NCBI GenBank assembly: GCA_951394045.1
Contig: OX595992.1
Span: 1,674,001 to 1,738,000, forward strand
Direction: 5' to 3'
From: Nitzschia sp. DOCU1
Lineage: Eukaryota > Bacillariophyta > Bacillariophyceae > Bacillariales > Bacillariaceae
DNA: 64,000 nt
Shown in pieces: positions 36,955 through 47,645 of the stretch. The position numbers and the translations under genes are program-made. Within the stretch, counting starts at the first letter, position 1, and every line of letters begins with the position of its first letter. The notes beneath the pieces are model-generated. The model was not told the origin of the DNA, made no database searches, and was given only the letters and a program-made list of their open reading frames with translations.

Positions 36955-37438
36955 ATGAAGACGCCCAACAGGCTACGAGAGATGATATCTGTTCGATCTT
37001 GAAAGAATCTTTGGTAACCTTTCATTGATAGAATACTTGTATCGAAAGCGCGTGTTGTGTGGTGTGCGCGAAAACCCAAAACCGACCACAGCGACCGGCA
37101 CAATGGTTGCCTACTCTACCAGGTACGATACAGCCGTACTGAGAATATGGTATCGTACTCTTCTCACGTTATCGTACGACAATTGTACTCCGGTGCGTAA
37201 CGAAGACTATCATGTTGCTTTCTTGCGAAGTCGGCCCTGTCCCGATACAGTGGGCCTGGGACCATCATCATCCAACACCAGTTGATACTGATAGGTTGCG
37301 TCGGTTCCAAACTCAGCATCAGAATATACAAGGAACAGTACTGCGATAGGCAAGTACGAATGGAATGTACTAAACTAGGGTTGGTCGAGATGATTCTTTA
37401 CAGCCTTGGCATCTAAAGGAGCCTAGAGTGAAGGCTGA
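36955..37438. other. Intergenic region
   Basis: 5' flank of the cyclophilin gene and 3' flank of the FHA gene. Several TCGTAC/GTACGA words cluster at about 37120-37180. No gene seen. Confidence 0.5.
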
Positions 37439-38836
37439 TCAGTCATCACCTAGGTCGTCGATATCTGCATCCTTGTCAGGAGCTTGGGCGGAGTTTCGTT
37501 CCACACCCCTCCGGAAATATTCACCGACTTCTTCGTCACCATCCTCGTCTTCTTCTTTTGTTTTGTTACCCCCAACGTCATCATCGTCGATGTTATCATC
37601 CTCGTCCCGATCTTCTTCTTCTTCCGAATTGTCAACCTCTTCTTCCTCCTCGCCTTCGTGGTCGCCGTCACTTTTGCCTCCCTGGTCGTCTACCTTCCCG
37701 CCGCCATCTTTGGGAGCCTTGGGCTTTTCCTTCTTCTTCAGTGCACTCTGAGGAAGAACGGGGATGTCTTTTGGTAGATACCATTTGATGTACCTTCCAC
37801 TACTTCCGGTTCGGGTGAAGCCTGCTTTAAGCAAACTTTTCGTTATCGCGGCCTGATACGACCTACTCTCCATCTTTGTTAGCATCTGCTCTACCCAAGT
37901 CTTGTACTTTGGCGATTCTTCGACCCAAACCATTATATCTGATCGAGAAACCCCTCCATCCATGGCTACCGACTGAATGTTTGGGTCGAGGGCGGAATCT
38001 CGGACAGCATGAAGAGCAATAGCAGCGCCTATGAGCTGATGCCGCCTCTCCCAAAGATTGTTGTCGATTGCCTCAGTCATTCTTTCAAGAAGAGTTTCCA
38101 CCGGCATCGATTCCAGCTCATCCTGGCTTGCTTTGGCTCGTCTGCCCGCATTGGAGGAAGAGGGAGCCGCATCGGGAGTGGGCTTTCGCTTCTTTGGACT
38201 AGAAGGTGTAATGGTAATGGCATGCTCAGTAGGTGTGGCATCTTTCGGCAAAAGAAAGTACAAGGTGTAGCTCGAGACCCTAAGGGAGGAACCCGAGACC
38301 AAGACTGCGGCATTTCCTTGATCCACTCGTTTTTGGTTGACGAGTATACGGTTTTTACCCAGACACTCAATAACGAAAAAGCCCTTCGGGGGCAATTCGT
38401 CATCTGGCTCAGTATTCAAGGTGGCCTGGTCGCTGCCATCACTTCCGGGATGCTTGTACGCCAATTTTGCTGCTTTCGCGTCCCACTCCACTTTCCCCCC
38501 TTGAATATCTCGGTAGCTAATGCGACACTGTTTTCGGCTGAGAGCCTTCTTCTTCCCGAGTCCGAAGAAAAACTCGTCATCCGTGTCGTGCGATCTGCCA
38601 AGCGTCGCAGGAAGTTTTGTGATCGGGATAGTGACTCGCGCTTTCTCCCCACTCTCAGGATCTTGAAAGAACCCTGCATTTCCACGAAACGAGCATTAGA
38701 AGCACGTGACAAGACGGTTCCTTTTTCCGATGACTATCTTACCGTCCAGCAACGAGAAGCACGGGACTGCGGATCTACCGCCCAGCTCAACTTCCGCCTC
38801 GCTGATCTGTAAAGGACTTATCACAGTACTTGACAT
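37439..38836 (-). CDS. FHA-domain protein with acidic tail
   Basis: Predicted exons 38836-38743 and 38673-37439, with a 69-bp intron (GTAAGA...AAATGCAG); the join keeps frame and gives 442 aa. Start ATG 38836 (MSSTVISPLQISEAEV). The FHA domain spans about residues 35-150: ATLGRSHDTDDEF, with the GR and SH phosphothreonine-binding residues, then KKKALSRKQCRISY and GFFVIECLGKNRILVNQKRV. Next comes a Pro/Lys linker (SSPKKRKPTPDAAP) and a possible winged-helix-like unit (about 185-300, ending RYIKWYLPKDIP). The last about 120 residues are strongly acidic. FHA modules bind phosphothreonine peptides. The layout recalls fungal FHA transcription regulators, but the orthology is uncertain. Nuclear location is inferred. 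Confidence 0.8.
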
Positions 38837-40340
38837 CGTGGACCCTTGACTGGCTGCTTGGTTGGTAGGGCACGGTTATTCCGACAACAATGGACGCAAG
38901 CGTACCTGTTGTTGTTGATGATGATGATGATGATGATCTCGTCTTTAAAAATGGCATCCACAAAAAGATTAAATTGCAAGTTGGGCTCGGCCGGTGCAGG
39001 TGGCTTGGCTATGCTGGCGTGATGGCGGGTTTGGCGTGCGTCTTTGGTATGTTGTGTGCAGGCGCGGATGGCAGAGAGGCGGCATTTGGCGGCGTTCAAG
39101 TCCATCGCAGGTTTGTGTGCACTGTGCGATTGGGAAGGAACAGGCTGCGCGATTGTCAGTTGGGTGAGCGTTGACGACGCGTGTGAATGTTGCAAGCACA
39201 TGATTTGCGGCATACAGTTTTAGCAATCGCGCGTGGAAGGGCATTGGCATGCTCGCAACTTGTGCGTAGGGACGAACAGTGGAACGAAAACGGCTGGCGA
39301 CGAAGAATATTTGAACATGATGACAAGACTACGACAGTCAATCTTGGCCGACGACGTTGACGACGAAGATTCAGACGACGAAGATTTAGAAACGGTAGAG
39401 GTATAATTGAATTGGAATCGCAAACTATGCGCAGCCAAATTAAGACCTACTGACATACAACCACCATTTCGTTCTCTCCACAATCCTGTCTGGTTGAATA
39501 GGAAGCGCAAACGAAATAAACAGTCTGGTCCAATTATCCAATATGCGCCGTACTGCGCACTCTATTTTTGCACCAACTAAAAATAAGCACCATTCTGTTC
39601 TCTCCACAATGCTGTCCGGGCGACGTCTATGACTCATCTTACGACAACCAGAGTCATACTATATTTAAGCCAAAGTCGATTACGACAGCGAAAGTCATCC
39701 ATATCCATAAATAATACGAGCATGCCGGCGAGGATGCCCTCCCTCCATGACTTGCAACTTCATAAATGAAAGTGCACTGATATTTTCGCTCCTCTAAGTA
39801 AGGGCTTAGTAAAAATGAAAACGCGACCTAAAAAATGAGCGGTTGAATCCCCCCCCCCACACCCCCCCAGGTATAGCGAGCCTGTGGCCTCGGATCCTTC
39901 AGCTGGTCGGATATTTTGGGGAGGGGAATCAGGAAGGGGCGTGGGGTTCGAGTCGAGGCTCAGGGGCAAGCCCGGTCGGTCGTCGTCCGTCCGTCGTCGA
40001 ACCAGTCACTGGACCAAGTCGACTGAAAACCTTCAACCCATTTGGTCGTCGCCAAAAAATTTGACGCGAAGGGCATCCGCTGTGTTGCAATCGTGAAGTC
40101 CCTAAACTAGCCCGGCCGCTTCGACCCTTGGGGCTTGATGATGTTGCTATCGACGGTGAAACAAACTATCTCGGAATTGTTGTATTTTCATCTCGAGAGA
40201 CCGTTCCAATCGAATTCCGCTTGCCGCTTTCGAGTCTCTCCACCCGTAGGCTACATCGACCTTTCTTTTCGTCTCTCGCCGACGCCTACTAGGTTTCAGC
40301 TTCTAGCGTCTAAGGGCTCGCCGGACAGCCATGTTGAGGG
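38837..40340. other. Gene-poor region with repeats
   Basis: No convincing gene. A plus-strand frame from ATG 38890 (poly-Asp start) and a short acidic frame at 39319-39411 are open but unsupported. A direct repeat (ACCATTTCGTTCTCTCCACA near 39468 and a relative near 39588) and a C-rich tract at 39848-39869 are present. 39870-40340 is the probable 5' region of the GT92-like gene. Confidence 0.5.
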
Positions 40341-41537
40341 ATGACGCAGAAGCACCCTTCCTTGCGTTGCCGTTCGCGTCTTCTGCTATGGATGATCTCT
40401 GCTGCGGCTGTTCTACTCGTGCTTCAACAACTAGGGTTAGGGTTACAGCTTCGTGCCGTCCAGAAAATCGGTGACGAGTTAACTGGTGGACGCTTTGCGT
40501 CCTCTCTGACAGAGGAATTGCCTTTGCCGAAACAACCTGGCAGTCTCGCCAAGCCCCCACTGAGAACAGACAACAACTCGACATTTTCGGCGTGCCTGCT
40601 GGTGGCAGACGACAACCACTATCTGATGGAATGGATAGCATTTCACTACCACACGCTCCCCTTACGATATCTCGTCGTGGCCAGTGATCCGCGTGCGCGG
40701 ACGAGGCCCGACCTCGTCTTGAATCGATGGCGGGATTACTTAACAATATTGCAGTGGGATGATCCTGATTTCATGCCAAAACACTGGCTCAATAGAATAC
40801 CGGCTGAAAATGATCCTGTTGCCAAGTTAATGAAGCATAGAGAAAGACAGAGGCACTTCTATCCGGCCTGTTTCCAGTTCTTAAAGGCGGCAGGGAGGCA
40901 GTTCACGATGGTCATCGACGTAGATGAATTTGCAATCCAGAATCGGCACTATGAAAATTACACAGAACAGTACCCTACGATGCTACTAGCGATTCAAGAC
41001 CAATTCCTTTCAAATGTGACTTGCATCACAATGCCAAGACTCCGATTTGGGAACTACGAAGATGGAAATTCGACTGGCAAAAAACTTTCCCCTGCGGGAT
41101 TTCGAGATTCCGACTTTTTAACCTATCGGTTTCGCTGGAGAGCTGGGCTGCATTCACGGAGCGACAACAAGATGCCCAAGTCCATGATAAACGTCGGTAG
41201 AATTGCCAATTTTTCGCGTCAGGAAACGGATGCACACCGTCCAGTGAGGTCGGAGTGTCCAAGAAGGAACTTGTATACCCTGAACAAAGATTCACCTTTT
41301 GTGGTGCATCACTATGCTGGCAGCGATCAGCAGTTTCGCTTCCGGAAAGACGCCCGAGATGGGACTAAGACGAGGAGCGACCAACAACTTGGCCACTACA
41401 ATCTAATTCAAGATGCTTACGACGAAACTGCAGCGAATTGGCTTCCATCCTTCGTACAGCAAGTCGGAAGTAGTGGAGCTAAAACACTTCTCGAGGGCGT
41501 AGGCGATGTGAACTTTACTCTTACAGTGGATGTCTAG
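40341..41537 (+). CDS. GT92-like (DUF23) glycosyltransferase, type II membrane
   Basis: 398 aa, no intron, start ATG 40341. A signal anchor (LLLWMISAAAVLLVLQQLGL, about residues 13-35) is followed by a short stem and a catalytic region: FSACLLVADDNHYLMEWIAFHYHTLP and RYLVVASDP match the nucleotide-sugar-binding start of GT92-like enzymes, and FTMVIDVDEFAI holds the DxD metal/sugar-nucleotide motif. PFVVHHYAGS fits the conserved His region near the end. Members transfer sugars (galactose in animals) to glycans in the Golgi. Algal members are numerous and their acceptors unknown. Convergent with a dead oxygenase gene 95 bp away. Confidence 0.85.
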   Translation: MTQKHPSLRCRSRLLLWMISAAAVLLVLQQLGLGLQLRAVQKIGDELTGGRFASSLTEELPLPKQPGSLAKPPLRTDNNSTFSACLLVADDNHYLMEWIAFHYHTLPLRYLVVASDPRARTRPDLVLNRWRDYLTILQWDDPDFMPKHWLNRIPAENDPVAKLMKHRERQRHFYPACFQFLKAAGRQFTMVIDVDEFAIQNRHYENYTEQYPTMLLAIQDQFLSNVTCITMPRLRFGNYEDGNSTGKKLSPAGFRDSDFLTYRFRWRAGLHSRSDNKMPKSMINVGRIANFSRQETDAHRPVRSECPRRNLYTLNKDSPFVVHHYAGSDQQFRFRKDARDGTKTRSDQQLGHYNLIQDAYDETAANWLPSFVQQVGSSGAKTLLEGVGDVNFTLTVDV

Positions 41538-41631
41538 CGTAACAATCGAACAACGACGGCGAAAGAAATCCCACAATCTCGTGGTTTGCCAGCGGCGCAT
41601 CTTTAATACCTACAAATGCAACTTAAACTGC

Positions 41632-42392
41632 TCAAGTCTTTTGCTTTTTCTGAAAATTGCCCTCGAAATTACTTCTCACTTTCGAGAGAGGAATATAGTC
41701 ACCCGAGCTTATGAGGTCTGTGTTCTTGCTTTCAATCAATGTCTTCTTGTCGCTTTGAGCAAAATAGGCAATGGAATAACGAGACCGAGGAGGATCCAGT
41801 TCATCGTCTGTTGGCTACCTTACTCGGTGCAAGTTCGACAAGAGCCGCCCATCGGACCATCTAGATAGCATATCGCCAATATTCACGGCAATACCACCTT
41901 CCACAGGATTTACTTCTGTCCAATATTTGTTCTCTGTGACGACACGCGGGTTTTCACAACATTCAAGTCCCTTTCCATCAAGAGTTTGGAAGAGAAGAGT
42001 GATATTGTCCCAGTCTGTGTGGGCACCGGCCCTCCACCAGAACCCGACATCCAGTCTCCTCGAAGCTGCTGGATGCTTTCTTTTGAGGAGGTCGGAGGAG
42101 GGTAGTGCAGGAGACGAAGGGTGCACTGCCCATCCTCTGCCCACAAAGTATGCGACTTTGACAGAATTCCCTCCTTTTCGTTGCGGTGTGGCACGGCCCG
42201 GGGCTCAAACAGGTCTAGAATGCGGTTTGCCAGAGCGTGAGCTGCATTCAAAAGTTCCAGTGCCGTCCTCCTCGATTTGAACTCGTCATCTGCTGGCCAA
42301 CGTCCATCAATGCTTCCTTTGCGAGCCGTAATCTGCAGACTTTCCTTCTGGCGACTGCAAGGCGAGACTGCTCGATAGCAGCCTTCATACAA
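41632..42392 (-). pseudogene. 2OG-Fe(II) (isopenicillin-N-synthase-like) oxygenase pseudogene
   Basis: The catalytic half is clear: RAGAHTDWDNITLLFQ gives the HxD iron ligands, NPVEGGIAVNIGDML the jellyroll strand, and LLSNLHRVR the distal His and 2OG-side Arg region. The next codon is TAG, yet the same frame continues with PTDDELDPPRSRYSIAYFA, which includes the 2OG-binding RxS, and ends at TGA 41632. Upstream, LLNAAHALANRILDLFEP and LRLLHYPP lie in a different frame, and a third frame (KAAIEQSRLAVARRKV) precedes that. One in-frame stop plus at least two frameshifts make it a pseudogene. The N-terminal DIOX_N part is mostly missing. Confidence 0.8.
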
Positions 42393-42783
42393 ACAGCATC
42401 ATAAGGCCTTGTTGGCATCTCTTACTATGTTCTCCTCCTGCTTTCTATAGATCATTACTTCATCCAAACATTGTATCTCAGAACTCTTTTTTGCACAGAG
42501 CTTTGAATACTAGTACTGAGTCCTCCTGGCCTACTATCTTCACTGTAAGAAATGACAGTATGATAGGGATGGACTTGACAAACAATGATCCAAACATCTA
42601 CGTACTGTAGCTATCTGCAATCACACAAATTCCGTGAACGATAAAGCCAACACGGGAAGAGTGGCCGAACTTGCAAGTTTTGAGATGGGCAAAGATACTG
42701 TTTCTACAGGGGGCCAACAGTGCTAGAAAGGATGAACAATAAAGAATATGTGGAATCTATAGACCAAATGTATTACAAGTTGT
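42393..42783. other. Intergenic region
   Basis: 3' flank of the permease gene and remains upstream of the oxygenase pseudogene. No gene or clear repeat seen. Confidence 0.5.
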
Positions 42784-44682
42784 TTACTCGGCGCATGTTC
42801 CAAGCCTTTCACTGCATTCCGGCGCAAAGTGGAAGTTGGCTAGCAGGAAAGTTCCGGCATACAAGCAGATGATTGTTGACGGAATTCCGAATGGAGCATG
42901 GCGTTCCGATGTGAAGGTGCGGTCACCCACCTTGGCAGCCTGGAAAGCAACAATCATGTTAGCCGCGGATCCAAGCATCGTCAAGTTTCCAGCAATGGTG
43001 GCAGAGAAAGAAACTTGCAGCCAATCATAAGGCGTCGCGTAGGGGAAGGTTGCAGCGAGCATTTGGCACACTGGAACATTTGACGCTACATTAGAGAGGA
43101 TCGTGATGATCATGACGAACCAGTAGACGCATGGGCCGTTGGTCATTTGTTCCGCACACTTGCCCATGGAAAGGGTGAAGAATGCTTGGGGGACGCCAGT
43201 GTCATCAAAGGAACCGATGAGGAGGAATTGTCCAATGAAAAGCATCAAGAGACCGTAATCGACTTCGGTCAACGTAGTTTCACTCTCTGTAACAAGTTCC
43301 TCTTCTTCAGGTTCGATCTCGTTACCGTCCATATCATAGGTCTTCTTGGGAGGAAGAGGGTTTCCTTCGTGGTCATATTGGATGTTCTCAGGTCGAGGGT
43401 CGAAGTGTTGACGCTTGTAGGCGGCGACCACCATGAGAATAGCTCCTGCACAGATGGATACAACGCAAACATCCAATCCAATGCCGAAGCAGAAAAGGAA
43501 GCACACAACAATAACAACTTGCAACTTCGACCACATGGTCCACCCCGAAGTTTCCTCCTCAACGCCTTCCTTGGCAGCGGCTTGCCGAGCATAGTAGGCA
43601 TGCTCTTGGGCAAGCATTTCTGGGGTTCGGTTACCGAGGAAAAGGATTCCGATGTTCTCGGCCACACCTGAGGATCCTGGGAAGAGTTCGGCTCCATAGT
43701 ACACAAACATCATGCCCATGTTGATGACAGTTGCTGCAATCACAGGCATAATCTGGTTACCTGCGAATTCCAGCCAGCCAATGTCGTCATAAGCGAGAGA
43801 AACGATGAGAATGTTTTGTGGGTTACCCGTAATGGTCAATGCCGATCCGATGTTGGCCGTAGTAGCCAACGAAAGGAGGTAGGGAAGAGAGTTGGCGACT
43901 TTGTGTCGAACACACAAATCTACGACGACACCAGAGAAGATAAGGACAACAGAGTCGTTCATGACAGCAGCAGATCCGATAGTGGACATAAGCATGATCT
44001 TAAAGGATCGCTTCCAGTTGGTAGGATCATCTAGGGATGCTCGAAGCTTGTCAAAAAGTCCTCCACGCTCCATCTTCTCAAGGTAAATGGTGGTCATCAT
44101 GAGTCCAAAGAGAAGGAAGAGCGGCTCCATGATAATAACCCTCTCAGCGTTGAAGTAAGGACCGTTGCCGGTCTGTCGAAGGATAAAGCGCCAAACCACC
44201 ATGGAAAGACCCCCGCCTAGGGCGATACCGGGTCGTCCAATGGGGAGGAACCAGTTGGGGAACATGAGGAAAACCCAGAACGCAAAGTAGATGATGGAAA
44301 CGGACCACTTTCCGAAGGCGCTGAACTTGTCAGACACGTCGATGTGGACGTATTCTCCTAGGTACCGATGGCGACGACGAGTGTATTCCAGGACACCCCC
44401 CTCTTCCTGCGAGAGTTTTCGCGATCCAAACCCTTGGGCAACGTCGAAGTCCGCCGTCGGAGCCATTGCTGCGACTTGGGCAGTGCGCTCGTCGGCGAGT
44501 GCACGTCGGTGAAGGATGGCCTCCGATAGCTCGGGGATTTTGCTTCCGGTGGGGCCCAGGAGACTGGCATTGAGGGCGAGCACTCCTGCGACAGCTAGAA
44601 GTGCAGGTCCCCACTTGCGCAGGAACGTCATCTTGGCAGGCTTGGCAGCCGCCCGTGGTGCATTGTTCTGTTCGATGTCCAT
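42784..44682 (-). CDS. ArsB/NhaD-superfamily ion permease
   Basis: 632 aa, no intron, start ATG 44682. An N-terminal cytoplasmic stretch precedes a first hydrophobic helix (WGPALLAVAGVLALNASLLG). A polar segment follows, then about 10-11 membrane helices: VSIIYFAFWVFLMFPNWFLP, IIMEPLFLLFGLMMTTIYLE, VVLIFSGVVVDLC and others. The signature SLATTANIGSALTITGNPQNILI is the substrate-site loop of the ArsB/NhaD/CitMHS ion transporter superfamily (GNPQN). The second half repeats the fold: LLMLFIGQFLLIGSFDDTG and NLTMLGSAANMIVAFQAA. An acidic loop (about residues 430-465, EPEEEELVTESE) sits between the halves. Likely substrates are Na+/H+, arsenite, silicate-like anions or dicarboxylates. Sequence alone does not choose. 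Confidence 0.85.
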   Translation of the reverse strand: MDIEQNNAPRAAAKPAKMTFLRKWGPALLAVAGVLALNASLLGPTGSKIPELSEAILHRRALADERTAQVAAMAPTADFDVAQGFGSRKLSQEEGGVLEYTRRRHRYLGEYVHIDVSDKFSAFGKWSVSIIYFAFWVFLMFPNWFLPIGRPGIALGGGLSMVVWRFILRQTGNGPYFNAERVIIMEPLFLLFGLMMTTIYLEKMERGGLFDKLRASLDDPTNWKRSFKIMLMSTIGSAAVMNDSVVLIFSGVVVDLCVRHKVANSLPYLLSLATTANIGSALTITGNPQNILIVSLAYDDIGWLEFAGNQIMPVIAATVINMGMMFVYYGAELFPGSSGVAENIGILFLGNRTPEMLAQEHAYYARQAAAKEGVEEETSGWTMWSKLQVVIVVCFLFCFGIGLDVCVVSICAGAILMVVAAYKRQHFDPRPENIQYDHEGNPLPPKKTYDMDGNEIEPEEEELVTESETTLTEVDYGLLMLFIGQFLLIGSFDDTGVPQAFFTLSMGKCAEQMTNGPCVYWFVMIITILSNVASNVPVCQMLAATFPYATPYDWLQVSFSATIAGNLTMLGSAANMIVAFQAAKVGDRTFTSERHAPFGIPSTIICLYAGTFLLANFHFAPECSERLGTCAE

Positions 44683-45662
44683 CCTGATACGACAACCACT
44701 GATAGTGTATGGAATAGCACGAAGGAAGGAAGGAAGGAAGTAAGTAAGTTAGCAAACCAGACGAGAAGATATTTACTTCATTATTCACAAAACGCTTAGG
44801 AACAACGTTCAGGGCCACTTGATAAAGACACAAACTACGAGTCAATCAATCGAGGGTTGCTGCACTAAGCAGAGCGTCTACAACTTGTAATCGCTCCTTT
44901 CCTGCTTCCGGCATCCCCATCTGAAAAGAGCGTCTAAACTCATTCCGCCCCTTTCATCAGTCTACGACGAGGCCTTCAATCACAAATTCCCATCTTACCA
45001 CTACTACTTCGTTGTGTGTGTCAAGTTTTGTAACTGAGAGAGGCCTTGGTCACAACGAAAAGCAACAGCCAAGGTCCAAGTCAACGATGGACGGTCGGCG
45101 CGCGCGGACATTGCGACGTTCCGAAGGCGACGTTCAGGCCGTTAGAACTGCACGGTTGGATAATAAAAATTTTAATCCAAATATTCAGAGTTGGATAATT
45201 TGTCAATCGTATGCAGCGATTCCATCTTCCAATACGAAGAAAGGTATGCCAATGCTTCGTTCGCCGATCGCCTGCTCAGTACAGTACGCCTAGGAACCTG
45301 CCGGCGCCAAGTACTGGTACCGAGAGCAGGCCCGGGCGGGCGGGCTCTCGTTGAACGGACATCGTTTGCAAAGGCAACCTTCCATGATCCTATTGTACAG
45401 CATTCAATACATATACACAGCGTTTGCGTCCGATCGCACGAGTCGTCTCACGAGAGCAAGCCAAGAAGGAAAAGAAGAGCAAGAACGAGCAATTTACGAC
45501 TCCCTCTTTGTTTGCATCAGAGTTATCATCTCTTCCCGGATCCTTCTCATCTCCACATACGAGTACATCGGTTCTCGCTACGATCTTGTACCTGGTACAG
45601 TTTGTCTTTGTATAGTCCTCGTACCAAAAAGTTTACCACGGAACGCGAAAGCAGATCGCAAG
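44683..45662. promoter_or_regulatory. Divergent 5' flanks of permease and TRAPPC13 genes
   Basis: No gene supported. A (GGAA)n microsatellite lies at about 44721-44750. The frames open at 45012-45293 and 45191-45895 overlap the TRAPPC13 start in other frames and lack family features. GTACCTGGTACAG near 45590 is a short palindrome. Both promoters should lie here. Confidence 0.5.
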
Positions 45663-47217
45663 ATGTCAGCGAACGCGGCATCTTCGGTCCCGGCAGTCGA
45701 GACAGCCGTGCCGACCTTGAAGGTTATGCGCCTTCAGAAGCCGGATCTTCACATGGTAGGTTGGGGCTATCCCACATTGTGACCGCAATCTTCGAAATGA
45801 TCCGCCAAAATTACCCTAACAAGTTGAATGTGCAAGCCAACTGCCGGGTCATTGCAGACTCATTCCCTCTTAGGTGCTGCAATGTGCTTGCCTGACTCTT
45901 TTGGTGGTAAGCTGTATCTTGTACGTTTCAGTGGTTGTTTCCATCCCTCGAATCGTTTCTCACACTTTCATCTCTTCCATTTTTAAGTCATCCATGTCGG
46001 TGAAACTTTCACAGCATATCTCGGCGCATTGAATGTTTCGAAGGTGCTAAATGTGACGAGATTAACTGTGACAGCCCAGCTGCAAACGCCGAGCCAGCGT
46101 TGGCATCTTGCTTCAAGCCTAGATGAGTACGTGCAATAGGAAAAGTAATGTTGACCAGCAATATTGTCTTGCTCATCTTGATTTTTTTAGAGGAAATGCA
46201 GCCGGCGGGGTTGAAGTACCACCGGAGTCTGGAATCGATGCGATCGTATCCCATGCATTGGAAGAAGCGGGTCAGCATATCTTGCGGGTAGAGGTTGGCT
46301 ACGCGGGGGGCGACGGAAGCATAAAAACCCTTCGCAAGTTTTATCGTTTCCAAGTATCGAATCCACTGAAGATACGCGAAACAATCTTCCGCGTTAGTGA
46401 TGGGTGTTGCTTTGTTTCCATCTCTTTGGAGAATAATGGGGAAGAATCTAAAGGCGGCCTTACAGTTTGCGAAGCTGCATTTGAGCCTGCTTCTGGGCTG
46501 ACCGCTGAAAAAGTCGGAATGCAGCGTGGACAAGAGTTTTTGCCGACAGGTACAAAGATGTTCGATACGTGCGGTCGTTTGGAAGCAGGGCAGACTCTGC
46601 AATACCTTTTCCGTATCACATCCAAGGAAATCGACGCGTTCAGGGGCATTGCTGCAGGTGATGAGCTCGGTAAAGCGTTGTTTACCTGGCGTAAGGCTTG
46701 CGGTGAGATGGGGAAGATGGCATCAGCACCGGTAATGTGTCCAACACTTTCGCCACTTCTCGACAAAAATGACAGCTCTTTTGTTGTACATTGTAAGGGT
46801 AAAAGTGGTTTGTCTGTCGATGTGGCGGCTGCAGCTGCAGTTCGATCTGCAACACAGACCTCGGAGAAAAATACGATTGATCAACTTTTGCCAGTTACGG
46901 TTGAACCCATAAATCCTCCTAATAGGATGGTGATGGGAACCCCTTTCAAAATTCAGTTATTGGTGATCAATCATTCTGAGCGAGAGATGGCACTGCAGCT
47001 TCAATTCCATTTGGAACAAATGAAAGGGCTGACGGTTTGTGGTCCGAGCTTCAAGAATCTCCAGGAAATACCTGGGAAAGGGGGAAGTGCCAGTACAATC
47101 GTGAGTTTCTTGCCAATGTCCAGTGGGTTATTACAGATCGGTGGATGCTGTGTAGTTGATTTGAACAAAGGGGTGGCGTTTCCTCAGCCACCGCTTTGCC
47201 AAGTGATCGTTCAGTAG
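45663..47217 (+). CDS. TRAPPC13: TRAPPC13 homologue (TRAPP complex subunit)
   Basis: Predicted exons 45663-45755, 45858-45906, 45988-46126 and 46191-47217. Introns of 102, 81 and 64 bp have GTAGGT, GTAAGC and GTACGT donors. All phases agree and give 435 aa, near the family's usual length. Start MSANAASSVPAVETAVPTLKV. Family features run in order: LKVMRLQKP near the N-terminus, AMCLPDSFGVIHVGETFTAYLGALN (cf. LPxSFGxIYLGETF), LQTPSQRWHL, GIDAIVSHALEEAGQHILRVEVGY (cf. IDDVIxHEVKExGTHIL), KFYRFQVSNPLKI, then a C-terminal immunoglobulin-like region with PVTVEPINPPNRMVMGTPFKIQLLV. TRAPPC13 is a subunit of the TRAPP II/III tethering complex at the Golgi and autophagy membranes. Confidence 0.88.
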
Positions 47218-47645
47218 AATCGCCAGTAATACGAAATTCTTATTTTATCTCGCTACCAATGAGCAGGTCTTGGAGTCATCGTGTTGATCTAGCGACGACA
47301 CATACCATTTGGGTTTAAATGGATGACACCGTTGGAATAGGCCTATGCTATGGTCGTCCTCATCCGAGAGAGTCCAATTTTTTGGCGGTCTTTGGCTCAG
47401 ATCTTCCCTACAATATAATATACGTACATATCATACGTATGTGAGCTATGGCGGTGGACCTTGGGGGGAAGTGCGAACATCCATCAAATAATCTATTCCC
47501 CCCAAAGCGACTGCCAAATATCGTGAAGGCGGACAACAGAGCATCCGCCCTTACTACTTGTTCAAATAAATAGTCGCCATAGGCAATCGACTAATATTGT
47601 ATTATTATCCATCAACGTTGGTAAGACACGGTAGGAGAATCACAG
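47218..47645. promoter_or_regulatory. Intergenic region upstream of the Cys-module gene
   Basis: No gene. Contains CGTACATATCATACGTATG near 47423, an imperfect palindrome, and GC-poor promoter-like sequence before ATG 47646. Confidence 0.45.

Noticed and set aside
38890..39174. 94-aa ORF starting with poly-Asp, divergent from the FHA gene
   Set aside because: No homology seen. An equally long frame runs on the opposite strand. Left as uncertain rather than called a gene.
45191..45895. 234-aa ORF upstream of and over TRAPPC13 exon 1
   Set aside because: The overlapping frame 45663-45755, spliced to three more exons, gives a full TRAPPC13. The longer ORF is arginine/serine-rich and shadow-like.
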